Below are positions 43,860 through 54,000 of a stretch of DNA of 64,000 nt, piece after piece. Within the stretch, counting starts at the first letter, position 1. Each line of letters begins with the position of its first letter. Position numbers and translations under genes: made by a program. Source of the stretch: Allomyces macrogynus ATCC 38327 (taxonomy: Eukaryota > Blastocladiomycota > Blastocladiomycetes > Blastocladiales > Blastocladiaceae). The notes below the pieces were generated by a model that worked only from the letters and a program-made list of their open reading frames with translations, did not search any database and had not been told where the DNA came from. The stretch is taken from contig GG745350.1 in assembly GCA_000151295.1 (NCBI GenBank), positions 48,088-112,087 of the forward strand. Direction: 5' to 3'.

Positions 43860-45560
43860 GCCGCTGATGCAACTTGATCCTCGGTGGCGCACGACGACGT
43901 GGAAGTTGGTCACCGTGACCGCGACGGTGTGCAAGGATGAGTGCAAGGTTCGTGGTTTCGACCGCTGGGAAGCGGTGCGGCGCGAAGGGTGTTTCTCACC
44001 CGTGTCAATTACTCGCGTCAAAGGACTCCGCCTTGGTCGATACCGATGGCGGAGGTGCGGACGATGGGCGCGGTGCACTTGCGGTTCGGGCTCACAAGTT
44101 GCGCGTTCCCTGCAGCCATGCAGCTGTCGGTGGTTGTTTGTGGTATGGCGAGCGGGTCGCATCTGAACAAACCGGGTTTGCCAACAGAAAGATGGGTGGA
44201 GCACTCGCCGTCGACGGCGACGATGCTCTGCCGCCGCCATCAACTTGATCACAGCGCTGTCCACCGTGCTGCTCACGTTGCATTTATGTACCGGGTGAGA
44301 AAATGGGCACAGACGCCGCGTATGCAGGTCGCACGGTGGACAGGCAGATAATGACGATAACCGCATGATCACTGACTTCAAGCGCTTCGACTGGACATTT
44401 TGAGGGAGTGGAGAAGATGTAGACAGTTTCCACCCGTTTCCCTTACCCCAAAGCAAGACGGGTACGGGCCGTGATCTGTCGGATGAGGACTGCCGGAACA
44501 ACGTTGATTTGTGGACGAAAATGAGCGGGTAGGCGCGACGTGACACCCTCATCGTCCTCCCAACGACCGGCACGGCACATCAAAACCGTCTCCAAGAACT
44601 CCGCAGTCGCCAAAAGATGATGGAGGTGCGGGCGGAGTGTGCGGTTGATTGCGGGGTCGCATGCCGCACGCTTCTCACCCGTCTCGGGTAGTTTGGTAGC
44701 AGACCACGTGCTCCTGATCAAATCCTCTTCTCAGGACCGATGCGCGGTGGTGACGGGTATCGCCGTGAGCACATCGCGGTTCACCGCAGTTGCTCGCGTC
44801 GAATTACATTGAATGGGGAAATGAGTGCAGGCCTCGCGCGAGGGCCGCGCGGGTGGGCCACGCATCGGGCCGTGGGACAGTTGCGGAGATCAGGGCCGAG
44901 GAATCAGCGCGGCCACTTGCTCCAAGCGCGCCAACCAGACAGTTTGTTGGGTAGAGAAGGGTAGGACCGCGCCCGCCAATGCTATTTCCTCAGTGCAATG
45001 GACCTCCGTGATCTTCCCGACAAGGACTGGTCGGAACATGAAGTGATGGGATGGGGACAGGCATGCGCGACGGTGCGCACATGACGACTTCCCACTGACC
45101 CATACTGAAATTGCATCAATAAGGTCAAACGCGATCGAGAGTTGATGCCAGGCTAAGCATGCGGTGGACTGAGGTGGAGCGAGCGCAGGTCGTGCCGTGA
45201 GTTCCCAGCCGCGTCGTGTTGGTGAGCCACAAGTCAGCAATACACGACTAGGTCAGCAGATCGCATCTGATTTCACCATGTTCGTCGTCAGACCAACGCG
45301 CTAATTTCCTACCGTCGACATCGACCATCCTGGCCGTTTCTAACTTGAACATCCCTGCTCGGTGTGAGCGTTGAGTTGTGTTGGACAAGAGGACGAGCAG
45401 ATGCGTGTGGTGCGGCGCGTGACAAGTGAAGTGAGGACAGATCAGGACTCGATCAACTTCCTCAAGCGCTTCGATCAGACAGAATTTGGGGTGGAGAACT
45501 TTCAGCGGATTATGAGGTCGAGGAAAGTACAAAGGGGGTGACATGCTGAATGGGGACAAC
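43860..45560 (-). repeat. Degenerate dispersed repeat units (about 5-8 copies)
   Basis: Minus-strand segments share a core seen on the plus strand as TCAAGCGCTTCGA at 44379 and 45462, with weaker relatives near 44015, 44225, 44590 and 45118. Translations of three units share a pattern of Leu-rich helix, Cys, then PAHFRPQINVVPAVLIRQI or HHFMFRPVLVGKI. Spacing is irregular (170-530 bases) and frames are broken, so this looks like a decayed repeat-protein gene or repeat element. The family is not recognised. Confidence 0.4.
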
Positions 45561-45757
45561 GAAGTTTCTTATGATACTGATGCGTTGATACATCTGGCTG
45601 CACATGCTTTGTGACCAGAATGCTCAACACCTCTCCGTCGTGAGCGAGTCAGAAAATCTCACGGCAAGGAAATGCTGGCCATCAATGCTCCGCCGCCAGC
45701 GGCGCGTCATGTATTGCAAATGCCATCCATCTACATTATGATGTCTCTTTTCTCGCT

Positions 45758-46856
45758 CTACGCCAATGTGACCGTGACCGTGACCGTCGACGTGGTGCGC
45801 AGCTTGCACACACCGCCGGGCAGGCGCGTGAGCGTCGGTGTGCTCGTGGGCGCGGCCGTCGGCGCTGCCGTGGGCGCCGGCTGGGGAGCATCGCCCGTCG
45901 GAGCCGGACCAGGAGCACCACCCGTCGGCGCGGCCGTGGGCTGCGGCTGCGGCTGCGGCTGCGGTTGCGACGACACAGAGTCCTGCGACGCCGACCCTTG
46001 GACCTCGGCGCCCGAGCGCAACAGCACGTTGTAGTCGGTAATCGAAATGCCATCGCTGAAGGTAGTGACGACGGTAAATTGGCCAGCTGACCCAAACCCT
46101 GAATCGGAGACGAAGTCGTGGACTAAAAGGAGCGGGGGCATGGCCGGGTCGGCGAACGCGATCGACGCGGGATCGGACGGTCGGACAGAAAAAACGCCAC
46201 GTACACATCTTGCGCGGCCCCTTGATACCGTTGACCGTGACGCTCACGACGGGCTTGTTGTGGTTGCGGATCTCGATACCGGCCCAGTACTGCGACGACC
46301 CGTCCTTCCACTTGTAGACGAGCGGGCCCGAGACATCAGGGCAGTCGACCACCTCCCACTTGACGTCGAACAGCTGACCCGGCGGGATCGTCATGAGGGT
46401 GCGCCAGACGGGGCCAGTCACGTCGAGGTCGCCCGGACCACGGTCGGCGTCGGGCAGCTTGTTGATAACGTGCGCGACGATCGACTTGTCGCCGTTGTGG
46501 ATGCGGATGCAGACACCAGACATCGACGCGAGGTTCTAGGCATCAAAAACGCGTCAGTTTCGCGGAACATCACGTCGCAAACGAGTTTCGGGCACGGCGT
46601 CTGCGCACCTTGCCAAAGTTGTCGAGACCGTCAGTCGCGAGCGCGACCGCCATCTGGTTGGCCGACGGGTCGAGCAGGCACTGGCCGCTCGAGTCGCCAG
46701 ACTCGGTCCAGAACGTATCTGGCCCAGGCCATTCTGGAGGTAGTTGTAGGTCGACGTGTGGCGCTTGGCGAGCTGCGGGCGCGCTTCAACGGCCGAGAGA
46801 CCGAGCAGGAGCAGCACGGCAAAAAGGAGCGCGTGGACGGAGCGGACGGCGGCCAT
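45758..46856 (-). pseudogene. Expansin-like secreted protein, copy A, with one frameshift
   Basis: Exons 46856-46609, 46535-46205 and 46122-45758 (about 314 residues if in frame). Signal peptide MAAVRSVHALLFAVLLLLGL, then LAKR (Kex2-type dibasic site). Expansin-like double-psi barrel with GQCLLDPSANQMAVALATDG, VCIRIHNG, GPGDLDVTGPVW and WEVVDCPDVSGPLVYKWKDG, then a second domain with WAGIEIRNHNKPVVSV and TDYNVLLRSGAEV. One base is missing around 46716-46725, between the codons for NGLG and DTFWTESG; without it the frame closes early, so this is a pseudogene or a sequencing error. Unlike the other copies it has a C-terminal Pro/Thr/Gln-rich extension of about 75 residues. Its first intron lies some 17 bases (relative to the reading frame) upstream of that in copies B and C. 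Confidence 0.75.
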
Positions 46857-46923
46857 GGTGGTGGTACAGGAGGAGAGAGTCGCAGTCAATGGTGGCGGAC
46901 ATGGCGGCGGGCGGGTCGGGCCG

Positions 46924-46932
46924 TTTTTTATA
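46924..46932 (-). promoter_or_regulatory. TATA box of expansin-like copy A
   Basis: TATAAAAAA on the minus strand, 68 bases before the ATG at 46856. Spacing matches copies B and C. Confidence 0.6.
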
Positions 46933-47736
46933 TCTCGCGGTGGCGGAGCCCATCGCACGCGCGTATCAGTTGTGCCCTGGCGAGGCGCGTTGCCGTTCGA
47001 AGCATGGAAACGGCGATGGTCGATCAGAGCAGTGCTTTGGCGGTGGCGGTGGACGGGGGAGCAGGAAATCCCTTAGCCGTGCATTGGAAGTTCCAGGCAG
47101 CAAACTGGCTCCGGACAGTCATGAACTCGACCAAGAGCTTCAGGACGGCGAGCGCCCCTCGCCGCCTCCCTCGCATCTTCGCCTTTGCAATAACGAGCAT
47201 GCATTTGTCGTCTCCGTGCTCTTGTGTCGAAACCTGGAACAACTGTTGTGGAATGGTTCGCGCGCCAGCTGGTGCTCGGCAACCACGTCGGCGCGGACGG
47301 GTGGAGGCCGGGTGGAGACGAGCGTGTCGCAGGCCCAAAGTGCTCCAACGCCTTGCACGTCCTTGCAGCTGGTGGTGGGTGCACGGGCGCGGCGGCATCG
47401 CGCCGTCGCGACTGCAGGGCCACCTTGTGATCGTTGAGTCAAGATAGCAAGTTGGCTTTCCACGTCACTGAGCGCGGTCATGTGCTAATGATGCCGAATG
47501 ATGTGGCAATTTCCAAGGGCCGCGCCGGTCACACGTCTCCATCCCTGACTGCCCAGCAACGTTCACATCGCGAATCAAGTAAATATTCTGGTTGTGTAGA
47601 TCAGACAATGTCTTCTCCACCCTATCTCCCCATTCTCCGGGTCCTGGTGCGACGCACAAGACCGTTGTGCTCATGCGAGCCCGATTTACTGCGTGGATCC
47701 CTCAGTCGCGCTGTGTGTTGCGTTGCCAAGTCGCGA
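46933..47736. other. Intergenic; contains a second copy of the expansin 3' flank
   Basis: Sequence at about 47518-47665 resembles the 3' flank of copy B at 47735-47865 (shared CTGCCCAGCAACG, AATTCAAGTGTATATT-like and TTCTTCTCC segments), but no coding part remains next to it. Confidence 0.5.
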
Positions 47737-47910
47737 TCCTTCAACTCCATCTCAAACTGCCCAGCAACGATCAGTGCGCAAATTCAAGTGTATATTTTGG
47801 CTGCATGCCATCGAAAAACATTCTTCTCCTCCCTTTCTACTCGCTCCTTGTGTCGTGACGCGACGTCTGCATGCCGTTTGGGCTCGCGTGCGCCTCAATA
47901 CTGGCCATTT

Positions 47911-48813
47911 TTACTGCCACGTCGAGCCCTTGACCTCGGCGCCCGCCTGCAGCTGGACGTTGTAGTCGGTAATCGAAGTGCCACCCTCGAACCAGGTTTG
48001 AATGGTGTACGGGCCTGGGCCACCGAAACCCGAGTTGGAGACGAAGTAGTTGTCTAGCCAAACAATCACGATGGTCAGCCGGCGCCCGCTCGTCCCCTGC
48101 CCCCGCCTGCATCCGACCATGACCACCACGTACACGGCTGACGCTCAGGATGCTGCCCGTTGACGATGACGCTCACGACGGGCTTCTTGTGGTTGCGGAC
48201 CTGGATGCCCGCCCACCACTGCGACGACCCCTCCTTCCACTTGTAGACGAGCGGGCCCGACGCGTCGGGGCAGTCGACGACCTCCCACCACACGTCGAGG
48301 AGCTCGCCGTGCTGGTCAGTCGTGAGCGCGTTCCAGACGGGGCCCGCCACGTCGAGGTCGCCCGGACCACGCTCGGGGTTGGCCAGCTTGTCAATGACGC
48401 GCGCGACCACCGAATTGCCCCCGTTGTGGATGTTGATGCACACGCCTGCAGTTCGCCGGGAGTGCATATACAGAAACGTGGCGCGTTAGAACAAGAACGT
48501 GTGGGACAAACATCAACCTTGCTGTCAATCAAAAGAAAATGAGAAACGCGTCCGTACCGCACATGCTCGCGATGGTGTACCCCCAGTTGTCCAGCCCGTT
48601 GGACTGGAGCGCGACCGCCATGCCGTTGGCCGGCGGGTCGAGCAGGCACTGGCCGCCCGAGCTCCCTTGTTCCGTCCAGAAGGTCGTCATGCCCGCGCCC
48701 GACTTGAGCCAGGTGTAGTACGAGCCGCCGCGCTTGGCGAGGATCGGGTTGGCGTGCGCGGCCGAGGCCAGGAGCGCGACAATGGTCAGGATCAGAACGG
48801 TGGCCGCGTTCAT
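47911..48813 (-). CDS. Expansin-like secreted protein, copy B
   Basis: Exons 48813-48558, 48445-48134 and 48053-47911 give 236 residues. Signal peptide MNAATVLILTIVALLASAAHA, then NPILAKR, a probable Kex2 propeptide site. Two-domain expansin layout: a double-psi beta-barrel with MTTFWTEQGSSGGQCLLD, ASMCGVCINIHNGG, GPGDLDVAGPVW and WWEVVDCPDASGPLVYKW, then a carbohydrate-binding-type domain with WAGIQVRNHKKPVVSVIVNG, YFVSNSGFGG and GTSITDYNVQL. Expansins loosen cellulose or chitin networks without hydrolysis; here a role in the fungus's own wall or in plant debris is inferred. Introns of 112 and 80 nt sit at the same places as in copy C. Almost identical to copy C except for a cluster of changes at 48297-48349. 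An in-frame ATG 42 bases upstream is less likely because it lacks a signal-peptide start. Confidence 0.88.
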
Positions 48814-48873
48814 GGTTGGGTGGAGAGTGAAGCGAGGGTGCGGATGCGCATTCACGACGCGGCAGATGTGCCG

Positions 48874-48880
48874 TTTTATA
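48874..48880 (-). promoter_or_regulatory. TATA box of expansin-like copy B
   Basis: TATAAAA in CAGTATAAAACGGC on the minus strand, 61 bases before the ATG, homologous to the element at 57542. Confidence 0.65.
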
Positions 48881-48960
48881 CTGCTGCGCGGCAGGAGGGG
48901 CGTTTTAAGTCAGTCGGCGCGCGCGCGGTCGCGACGAGGTGCACGGCGTCGTGGTTGCGG

Positions 48961-49450
48961 TCGTCGATTGGTGCACGAAGGAGTAACGGTCGGCACCTAA
49001 CGGCCAGGGAGAGCAGACGGATTTGTGAGCGGCGTTCATTCGCGACGCGATCGCATGGTTCGCGGTTTGGGTCCTCGACGAGCGCCGGTCAGCGCGCAAC
49101 CGAGCAACGACCATGGGGGGCGTACGGATTTGCGAGCGGCGCACGGTCGCGACGCTGTTGCATGGTACGCGATTGGGGTCCTCAACGAGCAATGGGCGTC
49201 GCGCCAATGCGCAACGGCCAGGGAGGGCGAACGGAATTTGTGAGCGGCGCACAGTCGCGACGCGATCGCATGGTTCGCGGTTGGGGTCCCCGACTGATCC
49301 ACGACGAGCGGCCGGCGCGCCACTCCGCAGCAGCCAGGGAGGGCGTACGGATCTGTTAACGGCGCATGGTCGCGACGCGATCGCATGGTACGCGGTTGGG
49401 GTCCCCGACTGACATATGACGAGCATGAGCGACGTTCGGCACGCCACGCG
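48961..49450 (-). repeat. Tandem repeat, units of about 107-115 bp
   Basis: Unit starts (GAGCGGCG-like) lie at 49027, 49134, 49242 and about 49357, each with CGCGACGC.ATCGCATGG, GGTTGGGGTCC and GCCAGGGAGGGCG. Partial units flank the array. It sits directly upstream of the copy B promoter; a homologous array sits upstream of copy C. Confidence 0.85.
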
Positions 49451-49702
49451 CAGTGTGGATCGCAATTTGTCGTGGAACAAGAGCGTTGGTTCGTGGAGGT
49501 ACCATCATCCGCTTGTTCCCAGGAAGGGAGATCATGCATTTGGCACTCTGGGATGAGCAAACGCGCGTGTTTGGTTCTGCGGCACCAACGCCGCAGCCAA
49601 TTGTTAACCGGATGCAATGCGATGCAGGTCGAGCCAACGCCCTCGTCGAAGAACCTGGCTGTTGCTATCTGGAGGAAGTACGCGCTGTGCATTTTGGTCG
49701 AA

Positions 49703-49744
49703 AAGTGGGCGCTCAGAAGTGGGCGCTCAGAAGTGGGCGCTCAG
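49703..49744 (+). repeat. Three perfect 14-bp tandem units
   Basis: AAGTGGGCGCTCAG occurs three times in a row at the outer end of the left inverted arm. The right arm keeps a degenerate version near 56770. Confidence 0.9.
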
Positions 49745-49965
49745 AAGCGAACGTTTTGCGGATCGATCTGATTGACGCGGCCTGCAGTTCATGCGAATCA
49801 AGATCCGACCTGACATATCATCGCCCCTGACTACCGATCCCAAAATAGACACGAGACGCGTCTTGACAATTTTTTATTGAATTATGCAATGAGCGCAAGG
49901 TATTCAATTCAGTTGGCGCTGCAATCGGCATCCAGGTCGCCGAGCAGCGCTCGGCCGGGCGCGAA

Positions 49966-50090
49966 TCACTGCGACGTCGAGCCCTTGACCTCGGCGCAGC
50001 GGGATGTTCGTGTCGATTATCTGTTGGTGATCGAAGTTCCCGTCCGAATGCATTTCCCGAACCAGCCGAGTCCAACAATTGATTCGTATT
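49966..50090 (-). pseudogene. Fragment of an expansin-like gene 3' end (copy D)
   Basis: On the minus strand it ends with the codons for AEVKGSTSQ and a stop, like the end of copies A and B. The preceding sequence keeps the string TCGGTAATCGAAGT of the intact genes in altered form (GGTGATCGAAGTTCC), with indels. No upstream exon is recognisable, so this is a relic of a fourth copy. Confidence 0.6.
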
Positions 50091-50971
50091 GACACCAGTC
50101 ACAAACCGACTTGATTCGCACTCATCTCACGCTTCCGCTCCCCTCTCATCACGGCAAGCAACCGGCAAAGCGACCATCATGCTCGAAAAGATGAAAAGAA
50201 AAGGAGCGGCCGGCTGTAAAGTACCCAATGCAGAATGGACCAACCTGGCCGAACTCGTTTTTCGCATCGACCGACCGATCGCCTTTCGGCCAATCGCCCT
50301 CAGCCGCCAACCTCTATTGACACTGAAACGTGGCCTCGTTGCCATGCCAACCACCACTTCCACTCAACACATTCTGCATTTCATCTCATTCGAACACAAC
50401 ATGGAGAGGCCATCGACGCCGACAACCACCGACGCTCACGAGCGAGAACCCGCACAATGGCGCTGATGCCGCTGCGTTCTTTGTGCGGCATACAATCGGT
50501 TGCAAATATCGGACGAGAACTGCACGCGCCATTTGCACATTGTATCGGCTCGGGCCTCCAACTTGGTAGAGCAAAAGTTGGAGGTGCTCCGTGACGGAAG
50601 AAAATGTGTAGTGCAGACAGTGTTTTCGTGCGGCCGTTCGTTCGTGCAGTCGCAGGACCGTAGCGCCGAAACAGTGCGGAAGTCCAACTCCTGCGCGCTC
50701 TGACAAACCCTCGAGAACTTCGAGAACCAGGTTGATAAAAACCATTCGTCGGTACACAGGAGAACCAGTCTTCACAATAACGGCTCAACACGGAGCCGCT
50801 CAGGGCAAGTCCACTCCACATGCCGGCTGTAAGCAAAAAATATGTGCATCTCTCTTGACAGCGTGTGCACACGACCCAAAAAAACACCAAACCAAAAACC
50901 ACAATCAAAAGTCTCAACTCGCATCCTCCCCTCCTCTCGCTCTACTTGTTCACCCTGCAACACCCTCGCGC
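50091..50971. other. Intergenic, no gene seen
   Basis: Lower CpG than the flanks. It contains the 3' flank of the Cys-rich membrane protein gene and unassigned sequence. Confidence 0.45.
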
Positions 50972-53439
50972 TCAATGCCGCGCCGCGCGCGCCGCCGCCG
51001 CCATTCGCAATGACGCCTTGCGCTGCGCTCCCGCGAGCGCGCCCTTGCCCGACGACCCCGACCTCGACCTGCCCCGCGCAACCGCCCCGGCATCGGGCAC
51101 GACCCCCGGAATGTCCTCGGCGGGCGACCGCACCCCAACTTCCGAATAATACCCAATATCCGACATCGAGTACGGCGACGACGGCGACAGAGCCGCACCC
51201 TGCGACCACCGGCGGTCCAACGGCGGCGGATTAATCGCGCGGGCCGCAATCACAGCCGCTCCATTGTCGCGCGGCGGCGAACTACCCGTGGTGCCCGGCG
51301 GGAACTCTTCGTCGCGTGGCGTGCCCGCCGTGTCGGAAGACGTATCCGCGAGGGAAATCATCGTGAACCGCGCGGTTTGCGGCCAAATGTATCCCTTGCG
51401 CGTCTCGTATTCGCCGACGGTCGTGGAGTTTAGCGAGATTGGGCGCCCGTTCGACGACGAGGAGCCCTCCGAGTCGAGCCGCCGCGCGCGCGGGATCGCG
51501 GGACCGCCGGCGTCGCCGTTGGTCGTGCCGGCGTCGCTGTCGGGCACGTCGACAATCGCGTCAGTCGAACTGCCGAGGACCGCGGCGGTCGGACTTGCTT
51601 CGGGAGCGGCAGCGACGGCGGCGGTGGGCCATGGGACCGCCGTGTCACGACTGGGGCGTGTGTCGCGGCTCGGAAGGGGGTGGGGGACGCCGGTTAGGGG
51701 GCGCTATGTGAGGTCATCCCAACCTCCTGGGAAACATTAAAAGATGGTCACGGAGCGGAGAAGAGGTGAATTAAGGCGACAGATAGGAGATGAGAGGGGG
51801 GATTCGCTGAATTTCTGGGGTTTGTTGGGGTGGGGGGGGGTCGTGAGGTTGGTGAGTGGGGGTCGTAGCGGGAGTGGCCACGTACCGGTCGGGATTGGGG
51901 GGTTGGTGTGGGAGGCAATCACATGGGGAGAAGATAGAGCGAGTAAATGCAGACCCACGGGTAATGAGTGTATATGTATGGAGAAANNNNNNNNNNNNNN
52001 NNNNNNNNNNNNNNNNNNNNNNNNNNNNNNNNNNNNNNNNNNNNNNNNNNNNNNNNNNNNNNNNNNNNNNNNNNNNNNNNNNNNNNTATATGTTTATATC
52101 TTCACTTTATCTGTCTCAGCTACATGTTCACTACACTTCCCAGATTCTATCCTGCACTATCGATAAAATCATTCTATCTCACATCATTTTATCTATTTTT
52201 ACATAACATATCATCACTCCCTCACCACCCATTTCTATCCCTTACACCTTTAAGTTACACACATTTCAATTACTATCTAGTATAAAACCTAATTAAATTA
52301 ACTGTGACTCAAAACAGAACCAATACAAATAACCCGAGTCTCATAATGGAAACACCGCCAGGAATCACGGGCGACGGCGGGCGCACGGGGGACGTCGTTC
52401 GCTCGGCCGGAATAGGAGTCGCGTTGGACCGCGCGAGGGTCATGGATGCCGGGGTCGATGCGCCCGATGGCGTAGGCGTGGTCGAGGTCGCAGGTGGGCC
52501 AGACGTCGTGACGGCCGGCGGCGGCGGCAGAATCGGTTGCGCTGACGCGGGGTACGCGAGTTCCGAGGTTGCCGGGATTGGTTGCGCCGAAACCGGGAAC
52601 GGGAGTGCCGATGCAGGCGGCCGCATGCCGCGTGAAGTCGAAGTCGCGGCGGCAGGCGATGCGCGACCGCGCTTTTGCCGGCGGTACACGACAAACGCGA
52701 CGGCCGCAATCACGGCGACCGCAGCAATCGCGCCGACCACGATCCCGGCCGTCTGCCGGCGCTCGACGACGAAGACGGTGCCGTGGCATCGCCGTTATTC
52801 GACCCGTTGGGCACGGCAGACACAGACGAGTTGCCATTTTCAATTGATGCGCCGACGAGCGTGCACGCGCCATTCGACCAGGCACAGACGGCCGCGCCCG
52901 CACGTTTTGACGCCCACCCGACACACTGGATCTCGTTCGTGTACTTGTTACATGGCAGCGGGCACGGGAGGACGGTTGGGAAACACAGGTCCGGCAGCGA
53001 GTCGGAGCACCGGTGGCATCCAGGGGTCGACGAGCACGAGGCCGCTGGTGGGCACTTAACACCTGTCAAACGCAAGCGTGAGTTTTGGTGGTCGAGAACA
53101 GAATCAGTTGAGCGAGGAGAGGAACCGGACCGAGGTAGCACGCGAGTCCGCCCCAGTAACATTGGAACGTGTCGGAGGCCGGCACGGCCTCGCAGGCGTC
53201 GCGCGTGACGAGAGAGGAGCACTGCGCGGCGCCTAGCGTCGGCATCGGGTGGGCAGTCGGGTTGTCGGTCAGCGAAAAAGGATACGACAGACAGAGTTTG
53301 CGCCGGCTCGAAGATGTCGGGCAAGTCGAGAGTACGGACCAACGGCCTGAGAAGCGACGCCGGCGGTCGTGGCCAAGCACAGCAGGGCCGCGAGCAAGAC
53401 AGCTGCTGCCGCCACACGTATCCCTCGCCGAATTGACAT
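50972..53439 (-). CDS. Single-pass Cys-rich membrane protein, gap in an intron and one apparent frameshift
   Basis: Function not recognised. Exons 53439-53340, 53232-53131, 53062-52354 and 51703-50972, about 547 residues if the frame is kept. Signal peptide MSIRRGIRVAAAAVLLAALL, then a Cys-rich ectodomain (about 16 Cys within 110 residues: AAQCSSLVTRDACEAV, YWGGLACYLGVKCPPAASC, LPCPLPCNKYTNEIQC), a Ser/Asn/Gly linker, one membrane helix GIVVGAIAAVAVIAAVAFVV and a basic stop-transfer YRRQKRGR. The cytoplasmic tail is Pro/Ser/Thr-rich with phospho-type motifs, ending in a basic segment. Linker and helix are in different frames; one base seems missing at 52735-52765. Intron 3 (about 650 bases plus the gap) is far longer than any other here. 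This could be a cell-surface sensor of the mucin-like fungal type; that is inference. Confidence 0.6.
51987..52086. other. Assembly gap (100 N)
   Basis: Exactly 100 N, inside the long intron of the Cys-rich membrane protein gene. The sequence to its right (52087-52310) is very AT-rich, unlike the rest of the window. Confidence 0.99.
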
Positions 53440-54000
53440 GGCGAGAGTCGAGCGTTTTGTTGACGTCGTTGTCGTTGGCAGTGGGAGTTGGGCGGCGCCA
53501 GGTTGATAACTTGGAATATCGCTTGATCTCGTCGTGCAGCCGCCACCAAGAGCGGTCGCGATCGTGCGATTGGCCGCCGTGGAAGAAATATACCCGGCTG
53601 CCACACACACGACTTGCTGGGCAACAGTCGGGTCACAGGTGCTGCGTGGTGCTGACCCTCTTCGTCTATGAACTTGTCTATATATTGCGCGCAGCAGGGC
53701 GGCGTCGAGCCGTCCGGCGTCTATGCGGGTAGTTGTAGCGTGCGGTCGCGCGAATTGGCGGCGGTGGAGCAGTCGACAATGGAAACCGCGGTTGGTTGAT
53801 GAAAAGCTGAAGCAGTGGCGACGTGGCGAAGTCGCCGTCGCAGCCGGGGCAAACTGCGGGCGTGACCCGCGATTTTTTCATGCCCCTCCCCGCCCAACAA
53901 TCCGGCCCTTGATCCGGGTCGCAGCGAACGTTCATGAACCAAAACCGATTCAAACAAACAAAAAAAACGGACACGGGACAGCGCGACGCGACGCGACGTG
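53440..54000. other. Promoter region of the membrane protein gene and 3' flank of NPRL2
   Basis: TATATA at 53680-53685, about 240 bases before the ATG, is the only TATA candidate. No gene is seen. Confidence 0.45.

Larger units (their letters stand above)
47737..49745. repeat. Inverted duplication, left arm
   Basis: Reverse complement of 56763-58683: it contains the expansin-like gene copy B, its promoter, an upstream tandem repeat and a distal block. The coding and 3' flank part is nearly identical to the right arm; the tandem-repeat and distal blocks are clearly homologous but diverged. About 7 kb of unique sequence lies between the arms. Confidence 0.85.

Noticed and set aside
43758..44573. 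Minus-strand frame of 271 codons in the repeat array
   Set aside because: It crosses several degenerate repeat units in shifting frames and has no coherent protein pattern.
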